Notes: generated by a model not told the origin, from the letters alone. A stretch of DNA of 37,069 nucleotides from Chara braunii (GCA_003427395.1 BFEA01000656.1:648625-685693), one strand, 5' to 3'; positions 19,437-30,180 are shown, numbered from the stretch's first letter. Numbers and translations are program-made.

Positions 19437-19772
19437 TAAGTACGTAAGCGTGTAGGAATGTGAATTACGTATGACGGTCCATCTGGTCGATCCCCTACGA
19501 TGTCTAAGATTTCCCAGGGCCCAAAGCACTGTGGCATTAGTTTGCGTGAAATCCCCAACTCTTGACCTAGTTCAGATGATTTTACCCAGACTCGTTCGCC
19601 TACCTCAAAGTTAGACTGTCGTCTGTGCCTGTTCTCAGATGCAATCATGACATCTTGAACTTTCTTAATGTTCTCTATAGCCAGTTGCAGCATCTGTTCG
19701 TATTTGACATCAAACTCTAGGCTGCCAGGTGATGCATTTTGCTGCTGCTCAGGTAATAGAAAGTCCAGTGCT
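19437..19772 (-). pseudogene. Element 2 integrase C-terminal (GPY/F) region
   Basis: The frame contains HRRQSNFEVGERVWVKSSEL, RKLMPQCFGPWEILDIVG and PVFHASK, typical of the integrase C-terminal domain that binds DNA. It is separated from the catalytic core by the 66-bp insertion at 19773-19838. Confidence 0.85.
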
Positions 19773-19838
19773 ACGTACATCTCAGAGAGAGATAAATGTC
19801 TAGAAATTTGTAATTAGCGGATGGAAAAAAAAAAGAAA
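19773..19838 (+). mobile_element. 66-bp A-tailed retroinsertion with 14-bp target duplication
   Basis: The insert ends on the + strand with A10GAAA and is flanked by gaaagtccagtgct at 19759-19772 and 19839-19852. Removing insert and one copy restores continuity of the integrase sequence. An A tail plus a 14-15 bp duplication is the signature of LINE-type target-primed insertion. The source of the 52-bp non-A body is not recognised. Confidence 0.8.
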
Positions 19839-19852
19839 GAAAGTCCAGTGCT

Positions 19853-20904
19853 GATCTGGGCTTCCAACTGAGATGTAATTGGTTGGGACTCTTGGGAGTC
19901 GTACCAGTAGTGCTATGCACAGCGTTATTGTACAGGCTGTCGACGAGAGGCAGCTTCTCGTCCCAGCCATCTTGACTTGGCTTGATGTAATGCCGAAGCA
20001 GGTGCTGTACTACACGGTTCATCTGTTCAGTCTGGCCATTTGACTCAGGGTGCTTCCCTGATGTCATTTGGAGCCGGGTGCTCATCTGTTGGGCTGTGCT
20101 TTGCCACAATTCGCTGGTGAATCTCACGTCCCTGTCACCAACTATAGACGTAGGTAGACCAAAGTCACATACCCAGTTATCCATAAAGAGCTTGATGATA
20201 TGCTCAATTCTGGCTGTCTCAGGCATAGCAATTAGTCTTGCATATTTAGTAAATCTATCCACAATGACAAATATATGCCTTTTTCCACTCTTGCTGGTCA
20301 CGAGCGTATCCATGAAATCCATGGACACACTCTGCCCAGGTCCAGCAGGGATAGGCAGGGGTTTAATCAATCCCAAAGGTGCCTGCGTCCTTCGTTTGTC
20401 ACGTTGGCAAACTTGGCAGGTCTCTACATATCTCTTTGCATCCTGCATCATTGTGGGCCACCAAAACTTTTGCACTAGGTTAGCTGATGTCTTTCTATAG
20501 CCAAAATGACCAGTTGCATCATGACATTCCCCTAAAAATAAACTACGCAAAGACTCACTATTAGGAACACATAGTCTTTTATTCCCTGCCTTTTCAAGAA
20601 ACAGCAAGTCATCTACCATCGTAAATTCGTCAGAAGTTACTTTATCCTTCTCTTTGAACTTACGGATGATTTGAGACATAACGGAATCTTGTTGATAGGC
20701 TTCCACCAATGATCGAGTTAGATCGTTAGATATACCAAACTCGGTGACTAGCGCGCCCACATAAACTGCCCGACGAGATAGTGCATCAGCCACTTTGTTG
20801 TACTCTCCCTTGATTGGATCAAGTTGATAGTCATACATGTCTATCACTTGAATCCACCGCTTGAATGCCTCAGAGAGCACAGGCTGTGTCTTGATCCAAC
20901 GCAA
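19853..20904 (-). pseudogene. Element 2 RNase H end and integrase core
   Basis: One long frame. It starts in RNase H (RWIKTQPVLSEAF...ADALSRRA) and continues through the zinc-binding HDATGHFGY...CQVCQ motif into the catalytic core. Triad residues are present: Asp in SMDFMDTL, Asp in VGDRDVRF and Glu in SNGQTEQMN. The frame ends prematurely in the 66-bp insertion. It is the best preserved enzyme of element 2 but cannot be made whole. Confidence 0.92.
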
Positions 20905-21140
20905 GGTCTCATGGTCAGATCTCTCACGTAGAAGAATCTGCCTAGGAGATAACGTCTCCAGTGGACCAGTGCTCTATAGAGGGCATAGAGCTCACGCCCA
21001 TACGTGGACTTTGCTAGCTTTTGAGACGTCATCTTCTTACTCATATACTGCCTAGGAGATAACGTCTCCAGTGGACCGCGCCTATGCCATATTGGTTGGC
21101 GTCTGTGGTCACAACAAATGGCTTATCAAGATCCTGAAGT
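20905..21140 (-). pseudogene. Element 2 RNase H start, with local duplication
   Basis: FVVTTDANQYGIGAV, with the first catalytic Asp, is joined to HWRRYLLGS and a stop, and MSKKMTSQKLAKSTYGRELY follows in another frame. The joined piece is a second copy of a 30-bp segment (ctgcctaggagataacgtct onward) found at 20938-20967 and 21048-21077. It replaces the usual spacer between GAV and MSKKM. Confidence 0.85.
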
Positions 21141-22057
21141 TTGAGGACCTGGTAGTGTGTCAGAGCATACTTCAATTTCTTGAAGCTTGCCTCACACTCT
21201 TCAGTCAACTCCCAAGGGGTGTCAAGTCGAGTTAGATCTGTTAATGGGGAAGCTATAGTACTATAGTTCTTAACAAACGGACGATAATAGCCCGTCATCC
21301 CCAAAAACGATCGGACCTCAGTAACAGTCTGAGGTCTGGGCCAGTCTCGTATGCTGGCCACTTTGGCATCGTCCGGCCTCAACGCATCCGCAGAGATTTC
21401 TTGACCCAAGTACAAGATCTTGGTGCGACCAAACTCGCATTTCTCCAAGTTTACCTTGTATTGGTGCTGTCTTAGGAGTCCTAGCACTATTTTCAAGTGC
21501 TCAACGTGCTCCTCTACAGTCTTACTAAAGATAAGGATATCGTTGAGGTACACGACAATAAACTTGTCTAAGTATTCATGAAATATCCTATTCATGGCGC
21601 ACTGGAATGTCCCAGGGGCATTGCATAGGCCAAGGGGCATCACCACAAACTCGTACAAACCGTACCTGGTCTGAAAGGCGGTTTTGTGTTGGTCCTCAAG
21701 TCTAATGGCAATTGGATGGTATCCGAACTTTATATCTATCTTAGTAAAGTACCGGCATCCCTGCACTCTATCCAATAGGTCGTCGATGCGGGGTACGGGC
21801 TCTGCGTTCTTTATGGTGATGGCATTGAGGCCCCTATAGTCAATGCACATCCTCAATGTACCTCCCTTCTTAGGAACAAATAAGTTTGGCGCACTGTAAG
21901 GGGAGGTACTAGGCCGAATCCATCCCTTCTCTGTGAACTCTTTGAGCTGGCGGTGGAGCTCATCCAACTCCGTGGGAGACATCCTATAGATGCGTCCTCT
22001 AGGTACCTTACTACCCGGGACAACTTCTATTGCATGGACCACCTCCCTTTCGACCAC
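21041..22057 (-). pseudogene. Element 2 reverse transcriptase, YLND active site
   Basis: A nearly full RT frame. In order: RGRIYRMSPTELDELHRQL, GWIRPSTSPYSAPNLFVPKK, LRMCIDYRGLNAIT, RYFTKIDIKFGYHPI, MPLGLCNAPGTFQ, VVYLNDILIFS, CEFGRTKILYLG and VRSFLGMTGYYRPF. The catalytic motif is YLND in place of YxDD; the changed codon is at 21542-21544. Loss of the first Asp of the pair should abolish polymerisation. Two stops separate RT from the protease upstream (near 22098 and 22071). Confidence 0.93.
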
Positions 22058-22099
22058 TCCTGTGGGCTCCTAAAAAAGGTCAGGATAATGAGCGATGAT

Positions 22100-22726
22100 T
22101 TATTCTATCTCTGGGGGTGTTTTTACGGCCTCCCCTTTCTCAGAGACGAAGACTAGATACATGCCCTCCTCGCGATTCTGCTTATAGTAGTTATAGAAAG
22201 AGGAGGCACACATGCAGCTGTAGTTTTCCACTAGATTGCTAGCTTTGAACTTTTGCAGTCTAATGGTTCTACCGTTGGGCAGCTTGTGTATCAACACCTT
22301 TCTATCCCAATCAAACTGAGGTTGAGCAACCTCGAGGTAGTGCATGCCTAGTAACATATCGAAGGGCAGATTGTTGCTAACGAGGAATGAGATTTTGCGT
22401 CTCACTTCCCCTCCTCCATAAGAGAAGGACCAGACTACGTCCTTGACATAGTCTTTTACTACCATTTGGTGCTTGTTGGCTAACATAGAAGCTACAGTTC
22501 TGCTAAGCCGTTGCACTTGGTCCCCTAAGCGCAGTCTGTCCACACAAGCACGACTAATGAAATTTCGTTTAGAGCCTATGTCCGCGAAGGCACCCACTTT
22601 GCGGCCACCTACATTGACCTCTACCACGAAATGTTCACCCTTAGGACCTCTACTGATCATCGCCCAAGAGTCTCTGGGGTCCTTCCCGGACCACTCAGTC
22701 TTTAACTCTTCTAGGGACTCAGACAC
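22100..22726 (-). pseudogene. Element 2 protease region, altered catalytic motif
   Basis: The frame contains VGAFADIGSKRNFIS, where D-[ST]-G is expected and D-I-G is found, so the active site is probably dead. A MLLGMHYL stretch matches the hydrophobic-LG-M motif at the end of the retropepsin fold. Position between gag and RT is normal. Confidence 0.8.
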
Positions 22727-22857
22727 ATCTCTCGAACATAGCGTCGATGGGTCTGAATGTGTCTATGGGGCGATGTATGGGTCACTAGCCTTGGCCAACG
22801 CCTGAAGCGGGGAAGGCAACGTTACCACTTCAGCGCAAGTAAGAGCGGCTAACACTC

Positions 22858-23740
22858 CTACTGGCCCGAGGTGTTTCCCTGCGAAATGCTCGCAGAAGCA
22901 CTGCTAGGGTTCGAGGATAAGCCCACTACCGTTGGAGCGGCTACCCTCGTGGTGACCTTCTTGCCTCGACAAGTTCTTGACGTGTGGCCATAGTTGCCAC
23001 AATTCATGCATGTGCCCCTGGCAACTCGGTCCCTCCATACCTCGTAATCTAAACCAAGTTTTACCCATGCGGGTGTTCCTTGGTCGCCTTGACCCGAAGA
23101 CTGGCCTACCTTCTTCTTCCCGGTCCCCCTAGCCTTTTGTTTGATGGGCGCCACGACTCCCCCATCCGAAGTCGCATTGGCCCTATCATGCTCTGTCTCA
23201 TCCCCAAAGTCGGAAAAGTCGTCAATTTCAATCGTCTGACCATCATGGTCGACGAACATTAGTTGACCTTTCTTCTTCCAGTCTTGGGGAATTTTTTTTT
23301 CCTACCATCTCCCTGACCTTGATGCGTGGACCCAAGTTTTGCCTCTATATCTGAGACTTCTTGCTGAAAGAGGCAAAGTTATGTTGGTCGACGTAGGCCT
23401 CGTCCACCAACTTATTTTTGACATCTAAAGGTGGACATCTCAAATAATCCGTGAGGAGTACCTCTGGTCATAGAGCACACCAGGTACCACGAGCAAACGT
23501 TGTACGGTGTCTGTGAGCTCGCGGACATTCTTGTACCTTTTGGCACAAAGATTGTTGATCGCGTCGTTGCCTTCTGAGTACACATTCCGTACGAAGTCCT
23601 CCAATGTTTGGGCCTGGGCCCAGGCATCGAAATTCTGACTGTAGCCCTTTTGCTGCCCTAAGCCATTTAACCAACGTGTTGTCGATCCTTCTAAAAAGGA
23701 GGCAGCAACTATAACTTCCTGCTCTGGCCTGGTGAGCTTA
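22858..23740 (-). pseudogene. gag: Element 2 gag, 3' part, cut by the LTR of element 3
   Basis: The start is missing. The remaining capsid-like part, read from 23740 downward, includes VIVAASFLEGSTTRWLNGL and WAQAQTLEDFVRNVYS. Stops and frame changes lie around 23415-23445 and 23260-23300. The ORF at 22858-23259 carries an intact CCHC knuckle, CMNCGNYGHTSRTC, at 22969-23010, after a basic GTGKKK stretch. Gag stops abruptly at 23740, where TGTGTTGCATAC of the next LTR begins. Confidence 0.85.
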
Positions 23741-25010
23741 TGTGTTGCATACTAGTGAATACTTCACCAAGTATGGACAAAACCAAAGATCAACCAATAT
23801 AGGATGAACATGTATGCAGCGGAAGTTTGAGAAATGGATTGACTCACATAGACTGAACTCACCCAAACATCACTCAACACACAAGCAATCGTGAGATGGT
23901 GGGGTCTGAAGCCATACATAGACGATGCTTCAGCCGCGTACAACCATACACAGATGAATGGTGGGAGGAGAGACGTTGGAGGTGGGAGATATGGACAACG
24001 CAAGATGTCACCGAAATAGAATCCAGAAGGTCACTGATATGGTAGCCCAAAATATCACCGAACAAAACCAGAATGTCGTAGACATAAGTCACCAATGTCG
24101 GAGGTACATAATCCTATTGTAACCGATGTCCGATCTGTGATGCCGCCAGGTACCAATCCCAAATGTCTCCAATGTCTCGAATCCGGTAAGTATCACATCC
24201 TCCTACTACCGAAGTCCAATCATTGATCTCTGTCCAACTCGTATCAATAGTCTCCAGCCTGAAGAAGAAGAAGAAGAAAAAAAAGTCTGAAGAAGGAGAG
24301 GAAGAAGAAGTCTGAAGAAGAAGTCTGAAGAAGAAGAAGAAGAAGATCCGGGAGGGGCAGAGGAGAGGTGGAGATGGTGAATCAGCGCCCAGGCTCCTAC
24401 CTGCAGATGCAAGCTGGCGCCTTGGAACTGTTGAAGACCCGCGACTTCAACCTGGAGCTATGGCGCTGCGCAGGTAAGCTGGTAAGTGTCCGTCTGCCAC
24501 CTCTAACCGTTACTCAACGCTAATCAGCGCTGCTGTGTTCGGAGCTGCGCTAAACCAAGATTAGCGCAGCGTTGTTCCTCAACTGCTGCCGTACTTCTCA
24601 ATCCCTGAAATGGCCGTTGGCTGGGCCTAAATACCAGCCGGTGGCCAGTTCGGCCTCTGCCTCCCAAGGTGACCTCCGATCTGAATTGTTCGGCCTCTGC
24701 CTCCCAAGGTGACCTCCGATCTGAATTGTCGGATATATCGTTTGATCCGTGGTTCAGGTCGGACCGGTTTTCGGGAAGCAGGCTGCCTACATGGCGGCCT
24801 GGTCCAAACGAAAACGTTTGGTCGTTTCCCGCCCAGGGCCTGCGGTTGTAGGGCCTGGTCTAGAGCCGGTTGCGTAAGGCCAAAGGGGCGGGCTAAAAAG
24901 GTCCGGCCTTCCGACCGGCCTGGCCTGGATTATCTCGTCCAGGCCCTCGGAACCCCTTAGCCTAGTCCTCGTGCCTGAAAGGGCCCGTGTGGAATGCAGT
25001 ATGTAACACA
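23741..25010 (-). mobile_element. 3' LTR of element 3
   Basis: The LTR is 1270 bp and begins (minus strand) TGTGTTACATACT at 25010, right after the polypurine tract, and ends ...AGTATGCAACACA at 23741. These ends form a 13-base inverted repeat with one mismatch, the TG...CA signature of LTRs. Inside are a (gaa)n-rich tract at 24258-24345 and an exact 40-bp tandem duplication at 24651-24730. The base pairs outside the lower end are gctta (23736-23740); the matching target copy at the other side of element 3 was not found because that end is lost. Confidence 0.8.
24651..24730. repeat. Exact 40-bp tandem duplication in the LTR
   Basis: Two adjacent copies of the unit beginning cggcctctgcctcccaaggt are identical over about 39-40 bp, so this duplication is more recent than the LTR's insertion or it was copied with it. 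Confidence 0.9.
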
Positions 25011-25020
25011 TTCCCCCCCT
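25011..25020 (-). promoter_or_regulatory. Polypurine tract of element 3
   Basis: On the minus strand aggggggaa immediately precedes the TGTGTTACATAC start of the 3' LTR. Such tracts prime plus-strand DNA synthesis in LTR retroelements. Confidence 0.8.
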
Positions 25021-25735
25021 TAAAAGACCGAGCTACCTGCGAGGGCGAAGTTGTCTGTTCGATACCTGGGTGGGTCGAGTGGGACGAACTTTGTCCTTGG
25101 CGAGTCGCCGGTTCTCGTAGTCAGAGAAGGTGAGTGGTGCAGATGCCAGTAAGTCTGCGCGGGAGATCCAGCGCGTGTCATCAGGGGCACATCGCTTGAA
25201 TGTGACTTGGTATTGCATTGGCTTGTTGCCATACTTGCGATGCGTGATGACACGGTCAATTTCGTGATGTCCGTCCATAGAGGGTGGATCCTGTGATCGT
25301 CGGCCCGGAAACTCATCCTCGGAAGGCGGCGTATACACGGCCAGCTTCGATGCATGGAAAACCGGGTCACGCGGAGGTGCGTTGGGATGGCAATCACAAA
25401 GGAAGGGCCAGTAGGGTCGTCGCCTGTTGCAGAAATTACCTTCCATTGTCCAAACCATTTCGGGAGGAGTTTGCGTGAGACGTCTTGCTCTAGCCCAAAT
25501 TCCTCATCGAGGACCCAAACAAGGTCTCCCTCGCGGAAAGGACATGGGAGTCGACGTCGGTTAGCTTGCTGCTGCATGTGGATTTGAGCCTTTTGCATGT
25601 TCGCGAGGGCTTTGATCAGCAAGTCCCGGTACTTCCGAACGGAAGCGGGAGAACAAGCGACGTTGATGTCAGTGGCCCGTGGTAGAAGAAGATCGGCAAA
25701 GACTTGGGCTTTTTCTCCACTGTGATGCAACTAGA
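25021..25735 (-). pseudogene. Element 3 integrase C-terminus and chromodomain-like module
   Basis: Two overlapping frames hold the domain. The first has PCPFREGDLVWVLDEEFGL and RKLLPKWFGQWKVISATG (GPY/F-type). After a frameshift near 25370 the second has PVFHASKLAVYTPPSEDEF, SMDGHHEIDRVITHRKYG, QYQVTFKRCAPDDTRWISR and DYENRR, a divergent chromodomain-like sequence. The frame runs to the polypurine tract. Confidence 0.85.
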
Positions 25736-26340
25736 ATGGAGTGATGCAGATTGCCAGGTGCATCGAAGTGTTATAGGCAAACTCGATGTCGGGAAGCTGG
25801 TTAACCCAATCTTTCTGCCCGGGACGGATGAGTGTATGCAACATCATTTGAGCGGTCTGATGCGCTCGTTTCGACTGCCCATCCGTCTGCGGGTGCCGTG
25901 CGGAACTCGGCTTCATAGTCGAACCGGAATCCGCCATGAGGGCAGACCAAAAGGCTGACATAAAACGAGTGCCGTTGTCGCTCACAATGTCTTCCGGAAC
26001 ACCGTGGAAGGTAATCCAGCCGGTGTGCAAGAGTCGTGCGAGCTCGGGGGCTGTAGCACGATACTTGCATGGAAGAAAACGAGCGTACTTGATCAAACGG
26101 TCAACGATCGTGAGGATGCCGTCATGACCGAGGCGATCCCGGGGGAACGGGCCTGTAACATCCATAGCAATGGAGAGGCGCGGTGACTGAGGAATTAGCA
26201 TCGGTTTCAGTTCACCATATGAGATCTACCTTTTTCACGATGGCAAACTGCGCATGACTCAATGTACCTCGTGACGTCGCGGAGAACGCCAGTCTAGTGA
26301 AAACGCTGGCGGAGGCGGGCCAATGTGCGGGTCACTCCAA
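25731..26340 (-). pseudogene. Element 3 integrase core, catalytic Glu lost
   Basis: A CAVC pair of the zinc-binding domain lies near 26240 with FHDARLSAHLG upstream. The core has Asp in AMDVTGPF and Asp in VSDNGTRF, but the third acidic residue is Lys: HPQTDGQSKRAHQ stands where the Glu-containing block is expected (codon at 25869-25871). Integrase with this change should be inactive. A TAG near 25731 separates the core from the C-terminal domain. Confidence 0.9.
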
Positions 26341-26990
26341 GGTGTGCCGAAAGTCGTGCGTCGTGGAATTCACCAAAGAGGCGAGTCCGTAAGATGCGAT
26401 CTTGGGGCACCACTAACAAGTCCTTTCCTCTCGTGTAGAGGAGTAGGAACCCGTCGGAGATACGATAGTGACCGGTCGGCGAGTGAGCCGACGAGAGCTC
26501 TGCTTATAGCATGGAGTACGTCAGATCGGACTTGTAGCCGTTGACAAAGTGCTGCTGCAGATCGTCGTCGACCTGGAACGTCGTAGTCACGAGGGCACAA
26601 AAATCTGGCCGTCGTGAGAGGGTGTCCGCTGCTCGGTTGGCGGGACCGGGACTGTGGCATGGGTCAAAGTCAAACTGGTTGATGTAATTCATCCATCGAT
26701 CGATCTTGCTGGTGACCGTGTCTTGTGTTTTGTAGTAGGTGAATGGATTATTGTTCTTGTTCCATTTAAAACCCCAACGACCGAGAAGAAAGTGGTGCCA
26801 CTATTTGAGAACGGTGACGAATGTGAGTAACTCTTTCTTCCTAGCGTCGTCGAGAGTGTTGACGAGAGACACCTTTTGGGAGAAGTACTCTACTGGGTGC
26901 CAACCGTCCGGGTGGCATTGTTCTAACACCGCCCAATACCGTATTCGGAAGCTTCCGTAGTCACTTGGGTGGGTAGGGTGGGGTCATAAA
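26341..26990 (-). pseudogene. Element 3 RNase H, broken
   Basis: The first catalytic Asp is Glu (VTTEASEYGIG; codon 26953-26955). A one-base loss right after GIG shifts the frame, and a stop lies near 26800. The end of the domain is visible as MNYINQFDFDPCHSPGPANR and ADTLSRRPD at about 26600-26692. Confidence 0.85.
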
Positions 26991-27844
26991 TATGGAGGGC
27001 CGGTGCGGCTTGCATCGTTGTCTTCAATGTATTGAACGAGCCACGAGCTGCGTCGTTGAACTCAAATGGTACCTTCGGGGATTGAAATCTCGACAAAGGG
27101 GCTGCCACTTTGGAGTAAGACTCAACGAAACGCTGATAGTATCCAGCCAAACCCATGAAAGAGCGTACGTCCGTAGTGCAACCGGGTTCCGGCCAATCCG
27201 CGATGGCTTGGATCTTGTCCGCTAAGGGACGAATGCCTTTCGAAATCACATGGTGGCCTAAGTACTCAAGCTCTTGTTTGGCAAATTCGCACTTGTCGCG
27301 GTTTGCTTTGTACTTGGCTGCTTGCAAACGATCCAAAACTGCCCGAAGGTGTACGAGGTGCTCGTCAAACGTCCGACTATAGACCAAGATATCATCGAGG
27401 TAGATGAGGACGTTCGATCGAGCAAGTCTCGGAATTCTGTTGTCATGGCTGCTTGGAAGGTTGTCGGGGCATTGGTGAGTCCAAATGGCATCACGACCCA
27501 CTCAAAATGCCCATACCACGTTTTGAAGGTGGTCTTGTACCGGTCTTGAGGCTGGATTTTGATCTGGTGGTAAGCCGACTTCAAGTCCAACTTCGAGAAG
27601 TACGTCGCACCGCCCAAGCGTTCAAAGAGATCATCAATCCGAGGGAGAGGGTTGACGTTCTTTATGGTTTGTGCGTTAAGTTTTCTATAGTTGATGCACA
27701 ACCGTAGGTCCTTGTTCTTCTTCTGGACGAAGAGAACAGGTGCACCGTATGCAGACAAGTAGGGCGAATCCAGCCTTTGTCGAGGAGGTCGTCGAGTTGT
27801 GCGGGAAGCACCTCGAGTTGCTCTTGCTCATGCGGTAGATGCAT
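26991..27844 (-). pseudogene. Element 3 reverse transcriptase, YLDD retained
   Basis: The blocks are [87 protein letters not shown] and VRSFMGLAGYYQRF. The catalytic YLDD is intact near 27390-27410, the only one of the three elements with a canonical motif. Small frameshifts split it: the start near 27760 and the section around 27425 lie in different frames. Confidence 0.92.
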
Positions 27845-28941
27845 CCACGCGGAGGGACGGCGCCAACCTCGAGAGTAATCCCGTGATGTATGGGCCGATC
27901 GGAAACCGTTCCGATGGGAGCCTCGAAGACGTCTCCATATCCGTCCAGGAGGTGAGTAATACGTGGGTCCGGCGGCGACGCGGCTGGTCCGTCCGTCGAG
28001 GGGAGGGCATGTAGGAAAACAACGCCCATCTCCTCTACGTCATTCCGAGCTATGGTGTCGCGAATCCTCGCGACGGAAACCACGTGACAAGCAATCGAAG
28101 TGTGAGGAGTCGCGACCGTACACGAGACTAGCACTCCGTTCCGATCACAGATGTGAACAGTTCGGTCATGAAAGTTAACTGGATGGTCGGCGCTACGCAA
28201 CCAAGACATGCCTAACTTGGTGTTGAGGATGTCGAAAGACACCGGCTCGCATGCAAGGGGCGCAAAGTACGCCGGAACGCCGTCAACGCATCGGTCAATT
28301 GACTTTTGCGTGCGGCCGTCCGCAAGTGTGACTTGTGTAGGTTGTGTCTTCCTTCTAACGCGGGGGCCGAGGCCCGCGCGGGCCAGAAAGGCTTGGCTCA
28401 TAAATTTGCGAGATGCTCCGCAATCAATCAAGGCACTGCAGGTGGCCTTTCCGATTTGAATGCAGATATAGAGCAAAGGAGCATTGGTTTCAACGTAGCT
28501 TTGGGTGGCGTGCTCGCGGTCAATCTGCGCAAGATAGGAGCGAAGATCGACAACCGCTACTCTGTCGTCCATCGACGGAGCTGGTACTGCAGCGTGCAAG
28601 TAGGAGCGTAGATTTGCCATCAAGGCGTTACAATGCGGCTTTGGCAAGGATCCGGTCGAGGGTAGAGGCATCCAAGAGAAGTTCTCTCTCGTGAGCAGGT
28701 CGAGGTCCTCAAGCCTTGACCACGCCGTCGAGTCCTCGGAAATAAGTGGCGAACTAACCGGTTCTCTTGCCGACGGTGTACAAGTTACGCATACGCTATC
28801 TAAGTGCACGTGGCTAGGCTGGTCCAATGGTGGCACCAGCTGGGCGGCATAATCCTCGTATGTGTCATGAGAATCAGCGGCTAACACATGCTCCCCGGTA
28901 GTGATATCGGTTGTTATTGGCAGAGTGTGGAGAGGCGTCAC
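27845..28941 (-). pseudogene. Element 3 protease region, DCG motif
   Basis: A long frame with ATCSALIDCGASRKFMSQ; the catalytic triplet is D-C-G (Asp codon 28423-28425) where D-[ST]-G is usual. FDILNTKLGMSWLRSADHPV matches the end of the retropepsin fold. The region before RT contains DVFEAPIG and GCIYRMSK. The frame runs unbroken from 28941 to 27685. Confidence 0.85.
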
Positions 28942-29052
28942 CCCTCTCCGTGCGCAACTCAGTTTCCCGAGTTAGCTGGACGGGGTACCTTTGCCTTGCC
29001 CTTGTTCGTGCATTGTTCGGTCGTGTGGTTTACACTATTGCACCAGAAGCAG
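28942..29052 (-). pseudogene. gag: Element 3 gag remnant: zinc knuckle only
   Basis: On the minus strand 29051-29010 encodes CFWCNSVNHTTEQC, an intact C-X2-C-X4-H-X4-C nucleocapsid knuckle, followed by Lys-rich residues. The next base outside, 29053, starts the TGTCGGGG end of an R repeat, so the capsid part and 5' LTR are missing from this side. Confidence 0.8.
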
Positions 29053-29074
29053 TGTCGGGGCAAATACCCTGACA

Positions 29075-29363
29075 AGCTAGGCTACCAGAGTGGCCCGGGG
29101 TCACTTGACAGCCCGGGCCAGAATAATTAAAAAAAATACAAATAAATAAAATAGTTTTGAATTTTATTTTTTATTTTAAATTTGGTGAAGAATTTCGATG
29201 TGACCGTGAGGCAAAAGTTGTTTAGTTTATTTTTCTGCATAACATAGTTTTCTTTCAGAATTTTTGGATTTTTTTTTTTTTTTTTTTTTTTTGCTGGGAC
29301 CTTACCTGATCCTTGCGCGGGCTGGCCACCCGGGACCCGGGCGGCCCGGCTTGTAGCCTAGCT
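29075..29363. mobile_element. 289-bp MITE with 11-bp TIRs and gaca target duplication
   Basis: The TIRs are agctaggctac at the left and gtagcctagct at the right, perfect over 11 bp, followed by looser GGCCCGGG-type pairing. The flanks are gaca at 29071-29074 and 29364-29367. Excising one copy restores the palindrome seen uninterrupted at 8353-8380, so an empty-site paralogue exists in the same window. The AT-rich core resembles the MITE at 39-367. It is non-coding; the transposase source is unknown. Confidence 0.9.
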
Positions 29364-30131
29364 GACAAGGGTATTTGCCGGGGGTTTCCAACGTCGGACG
29401 TTGTCGGACTCTTTCGTTGGATTGAAGGACTTGATGAGACCGACGTTGCCAAAAGTTTATTCGGATTTGACCTATGACTGAGAGACGAGAAATTTTTGAG
29501 CTTTAGTTCGGACGCTTGTGGCCTCCAAGAGTAACGACAGTAACTGGCAATGCTTCATTTTTGTTGAAGCTGCAGAAGAGTGCGGATATGGAAAGGCTAA
29601 AGTTAAACCTATTAGCAGCCGTGCGATTCAGGGCCTAAGTAGGCTAAAAAAGAGGGAACGACAGGTATAGGACGCCGACGCGGGAGAGAGGGGTCACATG
29701 TTTTTATTGGGCCATGAGATTTGACTTTGCGCCGGGGCCCGACGCCGGAGTCGCGGCTAAAAGGTTGACCTATCAAGCCTACCAGACCAGGCCCCTGTCG
29801 GGTAGGCTGCGGGGCGTCGGCTTTGAAGCAGGCAGGCGGGGCTTGCAAGGCCTCAGGCAGGCGAAGCCTGCTTGAGCCACAGGCTGGGGATGGCCTACTG
29901 GGCACAGCCCTTAGAAGGGTTGCTGCTTCTGCTCTTGTGAAAGGAGCTAGCCCAGTAGGTAAACACAGTAGACTGCCATGCCCGAGATGTACGAAACGAA
30001 TCTGACTGTGCCCAACTGGGCTAGCTCTTTTGAGCTGGCCATTGCGGAGGATTATCCCGACGCGGCCAATTTCGGTCGTGCGATCCGTGAGATCTCACGG
30101 CTGCGATCAGCCACGCGGGGCTGAGACAGCC

Positions 30132-30180
30132 GCTGTGCAAGGATGACACGCATAACTCAAGAAATGGTTTATTTTTTTTT
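30132..30180 (+). ncRNA. U6 snRNA 3' half in R copy 2
   Basis: gccgctgtgcaaggatgaca followed by cgcataactcaagaaatggt and a run of T. This matches the U6 3' region with more changes than the copy at 9060, and the T run sits where U6 would terminate. Confidence 0.7.
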
